The position numbers and the translations under genes are program-made. From an uncultured Campylobacter sp. (GTDB lineage: Bacteria; Campylobacterota; Campylobacteria; Campylobacterales; Campylobacteraceae), in contig NZ_CALIAV010000015.1 in assembly GCF_938045625.1 (NCBI RefSeq), positions 1 through 23,212 of the forward strand: 23,212 nucleotides of DNA, written 5' to 3'. The notes below the pieces were generated by a model. That model was not told the DNA's origin and ran no database searches. It saw only the letters and a list, made by a program, of their open reading frames with translations. Positions 9,204-17,098 of this stretch are shown here, one piece after another. Every line of letters starts with the position of its first letter. Position 1 is the first letter of the stretch.

Positions 9204-11201
9204 CTAAAAATGCACTTTAAATTTCGCCCAAAAGCTTCTGCCCGGCTCATAAAGCCTCGTGCCGTTGGGGATAGTCTCGTAGCCTGCGATACCGCCGCCG
9301 TAGCCGCCTTTTGAGTTATGATAGGCGTATTTGGCGTCGTTTAGGTTTTCCGCCGCTAGCAAAAATTGATAATTTTTGTATTTATAGCCCGCGCTTAGCC
9401 CCAGCGTCCAAAAGCTATCGCTCTTGCCCAGGTCCATGCCGCCTACGTCGCCGTAGCCTTTTTGCGCGCGGTTTTGCGACGCGTTAGTGTAGAAGTCGGC
9501 TTTGACGAACCAGTCTGGCTTTTCTAAACCGGCGCTTAGTTTAAACGCTAGAGGCGAAACCTTAGGCAGCGCGTCGCCGTCTTTTAGGCCTCCTGCATTT
9601 TTAGTCACCTTGCCGTAGACATAGGATACTCCCGCCCCCAGCCTAAACATATCGGCTAGCAGCGTAGTGCCCTCTATCTCGCCGCCGTATAGCAAGGCGT
9701 CGGTATTAAAGGCGTCTGAGGACATGCCCATAGGATTATATTTTAGCATGATATAATCATCCATCTTTGAGACGAAAAAATTTGCGCTTAGTTCGTAATT
9801 TTGATCTTTCAGTACGGCGCCAAAATCCAGCTGAGTATTTCTTTCTTTACGTAGCTCTAAGTTCGCGTCCTTGTTCGTTTCCCAGTGATCAGGTAGTCTT
9901 TGTGCGTGCCCTAACCCAGCATAAAGCGTTAAATTTTGTAGATATTTTTCGTATCTAAAAAACCCTGAGAATAAATTTTCTTTCCTGCTCTTATGCGTTT
10001 TTAACAGTTTTCTCTCACCCGCGTCCAGCCTAAGTCCGCCAAAAAGCCCGTAGTCGTTTTCTAGGACGTATTCGTTTTGAGTGTATATCGTTTTATACGT
10101 TACCTTGCGCTCTTTTACGTGCGGCTTTGATACGGCTGCGTCCATTTCGGCTTTAGATACGCCGGCTCCGCCCGTTCCGGCGCCTCGCCACTTAAATACA
10201 TCCTCAGAGTACCCAGCGCCAAGATAGCTTGTTAGATTGTCGAAATTTAGCTCGCCTTCTAGCTTAAAGCCATACATATCGCGTATCGGGTGGCTGATGC
10301 TATATCCCTTGCCGCGCCCCGTGCCCGGTACCACCGGACGCATGGTGAAGTTGTCCATTATATGGTCGATTTGATGATAGTACGAGCTTAGCCTGATTTT
10401 GTGCTCGCCGACGTCTTGTTCAAATTTGAGTCCGAAAGATTTACGGTCAAACTGCACGCCGTCCCTCATCCTGTCGGCATACGCCGCTTCGCCCTCGCCC
10501 AGATCCGCGCTTAGCTGCAAGGCGGTAGTTTCCGTGGGCGTTAGCGTGCCCACGAGCGAGACGCTGTTACGTTTATAGTGCGTATGCATTTTCTGCCCGC
10601 CGCCGCTTTTATAATCGCCGCTCTCGTAGTGTCCGCCAGAAACCTCTATGCTGCCTAGCTCGTTACCCGCCGCTACGTCCGCAGTAGTCTCAAATCGCTT
10701 GAAACTGCCGCCTAGCACGCTTACGTTTCCTCCGAAGCTCGGTTTTGACAGCCTTGCTATCTCTCTATCGAAAAATATACCGCCGCTAATGAGCGCGCCG
10801 TATCTGACGTCTTGCGGGCCTTTTACGATACGAACCGAGCTGTAGTTTTGCGCCGAGATGTAGGTGATGGGCGTATCCATGCGCATGCCGCAGCCGCCGT
10901 TTAGCGTGCTACCGTCGATAAGTACGGGCAGCCTAGCCGCCGTCTGAGAACGATAATAAACCTCGCTGCCGCCTCCGCCCTTACGCTCCATCGTAAAGCC
11001 GTTTAAATTTGAAAGCGATTTGGCGATATCGCTGTTTTCCAGTATCGCACCTTTTCCGGCTATTTGGGCGTTTGTAGGCTCGTCGAGGGCTGATTTTTGC
11101 ATTTTTGACGAGACGGTAACGGGGCTCAGGCTTACCGCTTCCTCGGCGCTAAGCATCAAATTTGACGCCATGGCCAGTGCCAAAACGTAAGAAATTTTCA
11201 T
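9204..11201 (-). CDS. TonB-dependent copper receptor, OprC/NosA type
   Basis: This is an outer-membrane beta-barrel receptor powered by TonB, 665 residues. It has a signal peptide (MKISYVLALAMASNLMLSA), a TonB-box-like SLSPVTV at 25-31, a plug domain (about 40-150, with VLIDGSTLNGG and VRIVKGPQDVRYG) and a barrel that ends in the C-terminal aromatic residue F665. The plug has C104 and M108 in CGMRM, and the barrel has H280 and M282 in HIM. P. aeruginosa OprC binds copper with Cys143, Met147, His323 and Met325 in the same Cys-x3-Met and His-x-Met spacing, so copper is the best guess. The start has AGGAG seven bases upstream. It is monocistronic. A use for copper in Campylobacter could be cuproenzymes such as nitrous oxide reductase; that is inference, and no such gene is in view. 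Confidence 0.88.
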   Translation of the reverse strand: MKISYVLALAMASNLMLSAEEAVSLSPVTVSSKMQKSALDEPTNAQIAGKGAILENSDIAKSLSNLNGFTMERKGGGGSEVYYRSQTAARLPVLIDGSTLNGGCGMRMDTPITYISAQNYSSVRIVKGPQDVRYGALISGGIFFDREIARLSKPSFGGNVSVLGGSFKRFETTADVAAGNELGSIEVSGGHYESGDYKSGGGQKMHTHYKRNSVSLVGTLTPTETTALQLSADLGEGEAAYADRMRDGVQFDRKSFGLKFEQDVGEHKIRLSSYYHQIDHIMDNFTMRPVVPGTGRGKGYSISHPIRDMYGFKLEGELNFDNLTSYLGAGYSEDVFKWRGAGTGGAGVSKAEMDAAVSKPHVKERKVTYKTIYTQNEYVLENDYGLFGGLRLDAGERKLLKTHKSRKENLFSGFFRYEKYLQNLTLYAGLGHAQRLPDHWETNKDANLELRKERNTQLDFGAVLKDQNYELSANFFVSKMDDYIMLKYNPMGMSSDAFNTDALLYGGEIEGTTLLADMFRLGAGVSYVYGKVTKNAGGLKDGDALPKVSPLAFKLSAGLEKPDWFVKADFYTNASQNRAQKGYGDVGGMDLGKSDSFWTLGLSAGYKYKNYQFLLAAENLNDAKYAYHNSKGGYGGGIAGYETIPNGTRLYEPGRSFWAKFKVHF

Positions 11202-11219
11202 TTTCGCTCCTGCAAAATT

Positions 11220-11232
11220 AATATTTAATATT
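11220..11232. promoter_or_regulatory. Possible operator before the copper receptor gene
   Basis: AATATT-T-AATATT is a perfect 6-1-6 inverted repeat 18-31 bases before the receptor start, in the likely leader or core promoter. Its form recalls Fur-type sites but does not match the Fur consensus well, and in such AT-rich DNA it may be chance. I could not place a convincing -10 element. Confidence 0.25.
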
Positions 11233-11384
11233 GAAATTGAAGCAAAAATAAACTTAAATAAAGTATGAATATTTATGTAATGTGAATTATTTTGTGTGAA
11301 ATTTAGCTCAAACCCTGATATTTCGGTCGTTTGCGTTAAGTGTGTAGAAAAGTAACTTTAACGGACTAGAATTATAAATTTAAG

Positions 11385-11428
11385 TAATCTCGGTTTCATC
11401 AAATTTGAGTTTAGCGAAACCGAGATTA
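11385..11428 (-). terminator. Probable recJ terminator
   Basis: TAATCTCGGTTTC at 11385-11397 and GAAACCGAGATTA at 11416-11428 form a perfect 13-bp stem with an 18-base loop, starting three bases after the recJ stop on the minus strand. Only a loose A/T-rich tail follows. It separates recJ from the receptor gene, which has the same orientation. Confidence 0.65.
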
Positions 11429-11431
11429 AAT

Positions 11432-13003
11432 TTACAAAATCTCTTTTACCAGCAGCTGCGGCGTAACGAGTCCTCGAAACGAGTTTTTCGATACCGAAAA
11501 AACTAGGTCTATGCTCTCGCCCGTATGCGGCTCGCGAGTGAAGTTAAAAAACAGCGCCTCGAGGCATTTACCGTCTTTTTGCAGGATGAGTTTTAGGTGA
11601 TTTTGCTCCCTGCCGATTAGTTTTTTATTTTTGACGACGGCGGATTTGATTTCAAAGAGCGGGCGCGGATTTTTCTGTCCGTAGGGTTCAAAATGCTCCA
11701 AAATTTCAAGCAGTTCAAAATCCACCTCGCTAGCTTCTATCTCGCCCAAAGGCTCGTCAAGCGCGCTAAATTCGTGCAAATCCATCAGCATACACGAGCT
11801 ATTTATTGCGTTTTTAAACGCTTCTAAATTTGCCGGATCTATCACGATACCGGCCGCTCCCTTGTGCCCGCCGTAGCCCGCGAGTAAATTTTCGTGGCTA
11901 GCGATGAGCGAGAGGATATCTAGCTTACCCACGCTTCTAGCGCTACCTTTGGCGCGGTTTTCGTCTATGCTAAAGACGATGGCGGGCTTTTTAAACTGCT
12001 TTGCCAGACGCGAGGCGACGATGCCGATGACGCCCTCGTGCCAGCCCCTGCCCCACGTCACGATGATGTGTTCGTCCTCGCGCACGTCCTTTAACGAGCA
12101 CTCAAAAAGCGTGCGCTCCTCCTCCTTGCGCGAGTTGTTAAAGCTCACGATGGTATCGAGGCACTCGCAGGCGCGATCTAAGTTTTTGGCGCGCAAAAAC
12201 TCAAAAGACACGCTCGCATCGTCCATACGCCCCGATGAGTTTATGAGCGGCGCGATGAGAAAGCTGATGTCGTCGCACTCGAATTTATCTTTGCCGTAAA
12301 GCTGTTTTATCGCGGTAAACGCAGGCCTGCGCGAGCTATTTAGGCGGTTTACGCCAAGCTTAACTAGGATGCGATTTAGGTCGCGAAGCTCCATCATATC
12401 TGCGATTATCGCGATGGCTAGGAGGTCGAGAAATTTACCCATATCGTAGTTGATGCGGCACACGTCTTTTAGTGCGCCCACTAGATACCATGCGACCTGA
12501 GCGCCGCAAATTTCGACGTTTGGAAAGTGGCAATCCTTTTGCTTTGGGTTTATGATCGCGTAGGCCTCGGGCAGGACGTCCGGCGGCATGTGATGATCGG
12601 TGATGATGAGATCGATGCCTTTTTGCTTGCAAATTTGAGCCGCGTCGTTTGCCGAGATGCCGTTATCTACGGTCACGATGAGGCCAGCGTCTGCGATCTC
12701 CTCGACTATTTGCGGATTTAGCCCATATCCGTCGCTAAAACGATTTGGGATACGCACGAAATACTCGCTAACGCCCAAATCATCGAAAAACTCGGCCATT
12801 ATGACGCTGGCGATCACGCCGTCCACGTCGTAGTCGCCGACGACGACGATCTTTTCGTTTTGCTCGATCGCGCGCTTTATACGCTCGGCACCCTTAAATA
12901 CATCCTTTAACGCATCAGGCGTAGGAATTTCTGAAAGTTTTTTGTGAATGTCATTTTCAAATCTTTGGTTCAGTAATTCCTTTATTTTTTCCTTATTCAA
13001 CAT
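11432..13003 (-). CDS. recJ: Single-stranded-DNA-specific exonuclease RecJ
   Basis: RecJ is a 5'-3' single-strand DNA exonuclease of the DHH phosphoesterase family, used in recombination and mismatch and base-excision repair. Counting from the chosen ATG (523 residues), motif I GDYDVDG is at 56-62, the DHH triad (ITDHHMPP) at 136-138, the RGWHEGVIGIVASRL segment near 319-333 and the DHHA1 motif GGHKGAAG at 378-385. A C-terminal OB-type domain follows. A GTG 54 bases further upstream is possible, but the residues before MLNKEKIKELL look unlike RecJ and instead belong to another frame. No own ribosome binding site is visible at the ATG; it lies inside the end of a 50-codon ORF, so coupling from that ORF would explain its translation. 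In C. jejuni recJ directly follows pyrG; here a transporter operon lies between them. Confidence 0.94.
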   Translation of the reverse strand: MLNKEKIKELLNQRFENDIHKKLSEIPTPDALKDVFKGAERIKRAIEQNEKIVVVGDYDVDGVIASVIMAEFFDDLGVSEYFVRIPNRFSDGYGLNPQIVEEIADAGLIVTVDNGISANDAAQICKQKGIDLIITDHHMPPDVLPEAYAIINPKQKDCHFPNVEICGAQVAWYLVGALKDVCRINYDMGKFLDLLAIAIIADMMELRDLNRILVKLGVNRLNSSRRPAFTAIKQLYGKDKFECDDISFLIAPLINSSGRMDDASVSFEFLRAKNLDRACECLDTIVSFNNSRKEEERTLFECSLKDVREDEHIIVTWGRGWHEGVIGIVASRLAKQFKKPAIVFSIDENRAKGSARSVGKLDILSLIASHENLLAGYGGHKGAAGIVIDPANLEAFKNAINSSCMLMDLHEFSALDEPLGEIEASEVDFELLEILEHFEPYGQKNPRPLFEIKSAVVKNKKLIGREQNHLKLILQKDGKCLEALFFNFTREPHTGESIDLVFSVSKNSFRGLVTPQLLVKEIL

Positions 13004-13145
13004 CGTTTTGACGAGCTTTTGCGTAAGCCTCGCCGTCAAATTTCGCCGCCTTGCCACCGTTTTTGCCTAAATTTTCGCTCGCCCCCGGGGTCAAATTTAC
13101 CCACGCCGCGCCGCAAAAAAGGCTAAATTTTGGTTCAAATTTCAT
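12993..13145 (-). CDS. Small ORF overlapping the recJ start, 50 codons
   Basis: A short frame reads MKFEPKFSLFCGAAWVNLTP at its start and ends KARQNDVE. AAGAAGG stands six to seven bases before the ATG, and a TATAAT lies about 35 bases upstream, so this is the first start codon the recJ transcript offers. The TAA stop overlaps the recJ ATG (ATGTTGAATAA), the classic arrangement for translational coupling. I recognise no family: the product is basic and Gly/Ala/Lys-rich in its second half and has no clear membrane segment. It could be a real small protein, a leader peptide setting recJ translation, or the decayed start of a longer gene. Good initiation signals support translation; function is unknown. 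Confidence 0.55.
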   Translation of the reverse strand: MKFEPKFSLFCGAAWVNLTPGASENLGKNGGKAAKFDGEAYAKARQNDVE

Positions 13146-13179
13146 CTTTTTCCTTCTTTTTTTATTTTCTAATGCGTAA

Positions 13180-13185
13180 ATTATA
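13180..13185 (-). promoter_or_regulatory. Promoter of the small ORF-recJ unit, -10 element
   Basis: On the minus strand GCTATAATTTACGC contains a perfect TATAAT. It predicts a transcript start near 13173 and a leader of under 30 bases to the 50-codon ORF. The divergent transporter operon starts from the other side of the same 175-base spacer. Confidence 0.6.
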
Positions 13186-13240
13186 GCTTTTTGAAATTTA
13201 ATTTCTTATAATTTTAAACGAGTCGAAATTATATTTGAAA

Positions 13241-13255
13241 TGATATTAATTATTA
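13241..13255 (+). promoter_or_regulatory. Fur-box-like site before the transporter operon
   Basis: TGATATTAATTATTA matches the 7-1-7 Fur consensus TGATAAT-N-ATTATCA at 12 of 14 informative positions. It lies about 65-80 bases before the binding-protein start, inside the divergent spacer with recJ. A candidate -10 is TAAGAT at 13272-13277 or TATGAT at 13286-13291. Iron-dependent repression would suit a metal-chelate importer. The background is AT-rich, so the site needs testing. Confidence 0.5.
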
Positions 13256-13320
13256 TATTTAAACCTAGGTTAAGATGTATTTATGTATGATTGCGCTCTT
13301 ATTTCAACAAAAGGAACGAT

Positions 13321-14433
13321 ATGAAAAAAACTTTTTTAAAAGCGCTGTTGGTGCTTTTTGCGGTATTTTCGGCGACCCAAGCGGCGGCCGAAACTAAGGT
13401 CATAAAAGACGTCTTAGGTCGCGAGGTAAAGGTAAATTTACCCGTTAAACGCATAGCTTTGGGTTTTTACTACACCGACTTTTTAGCCATCGGCGGCACT
13501 AAGGCCTTAGATAAAGTCGTGGGCTTTTCAAAAGAGGTTTGGACGGACTGGACGCCTGCTAGCTGGGATCTATATAGCAAAGCCCTACCGCAGCTAAATA
13601 AGCTTGCGGACTTCGGCGAGGTAGAGGTCGGTACGTTCTCGGTAGAAAAAGTTATCTCTCTAAAACCCGATTTGCTAATACTCGCATCTTGGCAGTATAA
13701 CGTGCTAGAGCCTGATTTAAAGCCTCTAACCGATCTAAATATCCCGGTCGTCGTGCTTGATTATAACCGCGAGAAGGTTGAGCTTCACGTAAAAAGCACT
13801 AAAATTTTAGGCGAAATTTTAGGTGAGGAAAAAAGAGCGGACGAGATCTCTAAACTATACGAAGACACCGTAAAAGAAGTGGGCGACCGCATCGCAAAAG
13901 CAAATTTGCCTAAACCTAAAATTTACATAGAATTCGGCCGAGGCGGTCCTGACGACACAGGGATAACTTACGGTAAAGATATGTGGGGTTCGCTGATAGA
14001 TTTGGCCGGCGGAGATAATATCGCAGCCGATCTAGTCGAGCAGTGGGCGCCCATCAATGCCGAGCAAGTCATAGCCGCAAAACCCGACGTTATAATGATA
14101 ACAGGCCGCGAAACCGAACTAAAAAAAGAACCGACTGCGATGGTAATGGGCATAAACATAGATAAAGCCGAAGCGCTAAAAAGACTAGACGGATTTAAAA
14201 AACGCGTCGGTTGGTCAGAGCTTCCGGCTATCAAAAATAACCGCCTATACGGCCTATATATGGGCGCGTCAAGAACTCTTGCGGATATGGCGATGGTGCA
14301 ATATATCGCAAAAGCTTTGTATCCGCAGCTATTTAAAGACGTAGATCCGATAAAGACCTACGTTGATTTTCACAAAAAGTACTTGCCTGTCGTTCCCGTC
14401 GGAACTATAGCTATCCAAGCGGACGAAAAATGA
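13321..14433 (+). CDS. Periplasmic metal-chelate binding protein of an ABC importer
   Basis: This 370-residue protein is a type III (FecB/BtuF-like, cluster A) substrate-binding protein: two lobes joined by a rigid helix, used for siderophores, haem, cobalamin or other metal chelates. A signal peptide MKKTFLKALLVLFAVFSA with cleavage near TQAAA-ETK is clear. No lipobox Cys is present, so it should be free in the periplasm. Family landmarks are VIKDVLGREVKVNLPVKRIA near residues 27-46 and SVEKVISLKPDLLILAS near 107-123. The start is ATG 13321 with AAAGGA upstream; a TTG 30 bases earlier has no ribosome binding site and would spoil the signal peptide. It overlaps the permease gene by four bases. 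The ligand cannot be read from sequence; iron chelate, haem, nickel or cobalt chelate are open. Confidence 0.88.
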   Translation: MKKTFLKALLVLFAVFSATQAAAETKVIKDVLGREVKVNLPVKRIALGFYYTDFLAIGGTKALDKVVGFSKEVWTDWTPASWDLYSKALPQLNKLADFGEVEVGTFSVEKVISLKPDLLILASWQYNVLEPDLKPLTDLNIPVVVLDYNREKVELHVKSTKILGEILGEEKRADEISKLYEDTVKEVGDRIAKANLPKPKIYIEFGRGGPDDTGITYGKDMWGSLIDLAGGDNIAADLVEQWAPINAEQVIAAKPDVIMITGRETELKKEPTAMVMGINIDKAEALKRLDGFKKRVGWSELPAIKNNRLYGLYMGASRTLADMAMVQYIAKALYPQLFKDVDPIKTYVDFHKKYLPVVPVGTIAIQADEK

Positions 14434-15485
14434 ATAAAATAAGTTCCGAAGAGGTCGTAAAGGCTCATAGAAAGCGCGAATTTAAACGCTTAATCATCAT
14501 CTTGAGCTTTATAGTCGTGGGTCTTGTATCGATGGTGTTTGATATCGGTACCGGCCCTGCGATGCTCTCGCCAAGAGAAGTCGTAGATACGCTTTTACAG
14601 CCGATTTTAGGCGGCGAGCAGGATAAATTTTTATACCACATCGTTTACGATATCAGGCTTCCCGTAGCGCTTATGGCTTTAGTCGTAGGTGCGGCTTTGG
14701 GAGCGGGCGGCGCAGAAATACAGACGCTTTTAAACAACCCTATGGCAAGCCCCTATACGCTGGGACTTGCCGCGGCGGCAGGGTTTGGCGCATCGCTGGT
14801 GATGGCGTTTGGTTCGTTTGGACTGCCTCAAATTTACGCCGTGCCTATCGGTGCGTTTATTATGACGATGTTAGCGGCGTCTATACTGTTTTTGTTTTCG
14901 ATGATGAGGCGATTTGGGTCGGCTACTTTGGTTTTAGTCGGTATCGCGCTTTTGTTTTTGTTTCAGTCTATGCTCTCTTTGGTGCAGTTTTTGTCCGCGC
15001 CCGAGATTTCGCAGGCGATTTTGTTTTGGCTGTTTGGTAGCCTCCAAAAGGCTAAATGGAGTACGCTGGCCGTCGCTACGGTCGTAACGGTCGTATGCAT
15101 CTCGCTACTGATGCTAAACACTTGGGCGCTAACGGCTTTGAAACTGGGCGAAGAGCGAGCCAAAAGCATGGGCGTAAATTTATCCGCCCTTAGGATTAAA
15201 ATTTTGCTTATAGTTTCGGTTATGACGGCTACGGTTATTAGCTTCGTCGGCGTTATAGGCTTTATCGGTCTGGTCGCTCCGCATATCGCTAGAAATTTAG
15301 TCGGCGAGGATCAGAGATTTTTCCTGCCTACTACTATCTTCGTCGGCGCAGCGTTTTTGTCGATAGCTTCGGTACTTTCTAAGGTTATAAATCCAGGCGG
15401 ACTCTTTCCGGTCGGCATCATCACGGCGTTTGTGGGCGTGCCGTTTTTCTTCTGGATCATCCTCTCAAGGAAAAACGTATGCTAG
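14430..15485 (+). CDS. FecCD-family ABC transporter permease
   Basis: An integral inner-membrane permease of the FecCD/BtuC family that forms the import channel as a homodimer. The 351-residue protein begins with a short cytosolic stretch and a first membrane segment at about residues 22-40, and continues with some ten hydrophobic segments. The cytoplasmic coupling loop, LGEERAKSMGVNLSALR, contacts the ATPase as in BtuC. The later FVGVIGFIGLVAPHIARNLVG segment is a hallmark of the family. The ATG overlaps the binding-protein stop (ATGA), and its end overlaps the ATPase gene by seven bases, so all three are one transcript. The permease sequence does not reveal the substrate. Confidence 0.94.
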   Translation: MNKISSEEVVKAHRKREFKRLIIILSFIVVGLVSMVFDIGTGPAMLSPREVVDTLLQPILGGEQDKFLYHIVYDIRLPVALMALVVGAALGAGGAEIQTLLNNPMASPYTLGLAAAAGFGASLVMAFGSFGLPQIYAVPIGAFIMTMLAASILFLFSMMRRFGSATLVLVGIALLFLFQSMLSLVQFLSAPEISQAILFWLFGSLQKAKWSTLAVATVVTVVCISLLMLNTWALTALKLGEERAKSMGVNLSALRIKILLIVSVMTATVISFVGVIGFIGLVAPHIARNLVGEDQRFFLPTTIFVGAAFLSIASVLSKVINPGGLFPVGIITAFVGVPFFFWIILSRKNVC

Positions 15486-16252
15486 AGCTTAAGAATTTAA
15501 CGATATACCGCGGCTCGCTTTGCACGGCAGATGCCGTAAACGCTAGCTTTGAAGAAGGCAAGGTTTACTCCGTGCTAGGGCCTAACGGCGCAGGCAAAAC
15601 TACGCTCATAAGCGCAATTTTCGGCGAGATGGGCTATGAGGGCGAGATTAAATTTGGCGAAGAGAGGTTAAATTTCAAAAACCATTTCTCGTGGAAAAAG
15701 AAAATCGGCTACATGCCCCAAGATAGCTACGTAGACGCGAGTTTAACGGCTCTTGAGGTCGTTTTGCTAGGGCTCATGGATAGTCTCGGGCTTTATCTAA
15801 AAGACGAGCAAATAAACTCGGCCGTAGAGATAATGAAAAAACTAGGGATTTTACATCTAGCAGGTCGCGACGTGATGCAGCTTTCGGGCGGTCAGCGCCA
15901 GATGGTGATGTTTGCCTCCGTGCTTATCAAAAAGCCTAAAATTTTACTTTTGGATGAGCCTGTTTCGGCTCTTGATATGCACCATCAATGCGTGCTTTTG
16001 GACTGCGTTAGGAAATTTACGCGCGAGCACGGTATAACTACCGTTATGATACTGCACGATTTATCGCTAGCGTCGCAGTTTAGCGACGAGGTGTTGCTAC
16101 TAAGCGACGGCAAGATAAAAGCTAAGGGCGAAGCCAAAGAAACCATAACTAAAGAGCTAATACAAGAGCTTTATAAAGTAAACGTGGATATTTTTTACGA
16201 CGATGCCGGCGTACCGGCCGTAGTCGCAAAGTCAGCGTTTGGGGTAGAGTAG
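15479..16252 (+). CDS. ABC transporter ATP-binding protein (FecE/BtuD type)
   Basis: This is the ATPase that drives the FecCD-type importer, 257 residues. The Walker A motif GPNGAGKT is at 34-41, the Q-loop glutamine is Q81, and the ABC signature LSGGQ is at 135-139. Walker B ILLLDE ends at E160, followed by the D-loop SALD, and the switch His is H193 (in ILHDLSLA). All catalytic elements are intact. It starts within the permease gene (ATGCTAG overlap) and is followed after three bases by the ATP-grasp gene. C-terminal residues after about 210 resemble the short tails of FecE/FhuC-type ATPases. Confidence 0.94.
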   Translation: MLELKNLTIYRGSLCTADAVNASFEEGKVYSVLGPNGAGKTTLISAIFGEMGYEGEIKFGEERLNFKNHFSWKKKIGYMPQDSYVDASLTALEVVLLGLMDSLGLYLKDEQINSAVEIMKKLGILHLAGRDVMQLSGGQRQMVMFASVLIKKPKILLLDEPVSALDMHHQCVLLDCVRKFTREHGITTVMILHDLSLASQFSDEVLLLSDGKIKAKGEAKETITKELIQELYKVNVDIFYDDAGVPAVVAKSAFGVE

Positions 16253-16255
16253 CGC

Positions 16256-17098
16256 GTGAGGGTTTTTATTTTAAGTTGCCTTGCTTACGCAAAGGGCAAC
16301 GAGGACTTACGAAATTTAAGCCGCACGTTTAGCGACGGCGGCGCACAGTGCGAGATAGTGCCGTGGCAAAATTTAGATGTCGGTTCGCTAGACGAAGATT
16401 CTTTGATTTTGCCGCTTGCGGCTTGGGATTACAGCCTAGACGCGGCTAAATTTTTATCGTTTTTGAGCAAGCTTGAAAAAAGCGGAGCGAAGATAATAAA
16501 CGGCGCTGAGATCGTGCGCTGGAATTTATCGAAAAAATACCTCTTAGAACTTGAAGCCTTAGGGCTTCCCGCGATCCCTAGCACGCTTTTAAACGGCGAT
16601 GAAAATATAGAAGAGCTAAGGCGAATTTGCCCGGGCGGCGTGATAAAACCGCTCGTCGGACAGAGCGGCAACGGCGTAGCTAAAATCGACGAAATATCAA
16701 ATTTAAGCGAATATAAAAACGGGGCTTTGCTTCAGCCTTTTATCGAAGAGATCGCCGTTAGCGGCGAAATTTGCTTGATATTTTTAGGCGGCGTTTTTTC
16801 TCACGCCGTACGCCGCTCGCCTGCTAGCGAGGATTATAGGGCAAACTCGAATTTCGGCGTTAAGATTAGCTCGGTAGAGCCGACTGCAGCCTTTCTAAAC
16901 ATCGCGCGAGACGTTTTGGCTAGGCTTGCCTTTAATCCCGTCTACGCAAGGATAGATCTAATCGGCACAAAAGATAAAATTTTAATCAACGAAGTCGAGC
17001 TTATCGAGCCTAGTCTTTATTTTAGCTACGGCAAAAACTCTACCGAAAAATTCGTAAAAGTAATCCTGGATAAATTTGTCGCGGAAAAGAAAATTTAG
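16256..17098 (+). CDS. ATP-grasp ligase-like protein in the transporter operon
   Basis: A 280-residue protein of the ATP-grasp superfamily (RimK/glutathione-synthetase-like), enzymes that join a carboxylate to an amine or similar group through an acyl phosphate. Visible elements are a pre-ATP-grasp region with LAAWDYS at 54-60, RWNLSKKYLLELEALGLPA at 88-106 with the nucleotide-contacting K94, and VIKPLVGQSGNGV at 129-141 with K131 and the Gly-rich loop. SGEICLIFLGG is at 169-179, and likely Mg ligands D234 (ARIDLI) and E246/E248 (INEVELIEPSLYF) complete the set. It starts with GTG three bases after the ATPase stop, so co-transcription is near certain. Importer operons of this type rarely need a ligase; it might modify a chelate or make a small metal ligand. 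The substrate is unknown. Confidence 0.85.
   Translation: MRVFILSCLAYAKGNEDLRNLSRTFSDGGAQCEIVPWQNLDVGSLDEDSLILPLAAWDYSLDAAKFLSFLSKLEKSGAKIINGAEIVRWNLSKKYLLELEALGLPAIPSTLLNGDENIEELRRICPGGVIKPLVGQSGNGVAKIDEISNLSEYKNGALLQPFIEEIAVSGEICLIFLGGVFSHAVRRSPASEDYRANSNFGVKISSVEPTAAFLNIARDVLARLAFNPVYARIDLIGTKDKILINEVELIEPSLYFSYGKNSTEKFVKVILDKFVAEKKI

Noticed and set aside
11904..12299. Plus-strand open frame opposite recJ
   Set aside because: It is antisense to conserved RecJ motifs and has no ribosome binding site.
13004..13057. Upstream GTG start for recJ
   Set aside because: The added 18 residues are unlike RecJ N-termini, the GTG has no ribosome binding site, and the stretch is better explained as the overlapping 50-codon ORF in another frame.
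13291..13320. Upstream TTG start for the periplasmic binding protein
   Set aside because: No ribosome binding site, and it would put ten polar residues in front of a normal signal peptide that begins at the well-placed ATG 13321.
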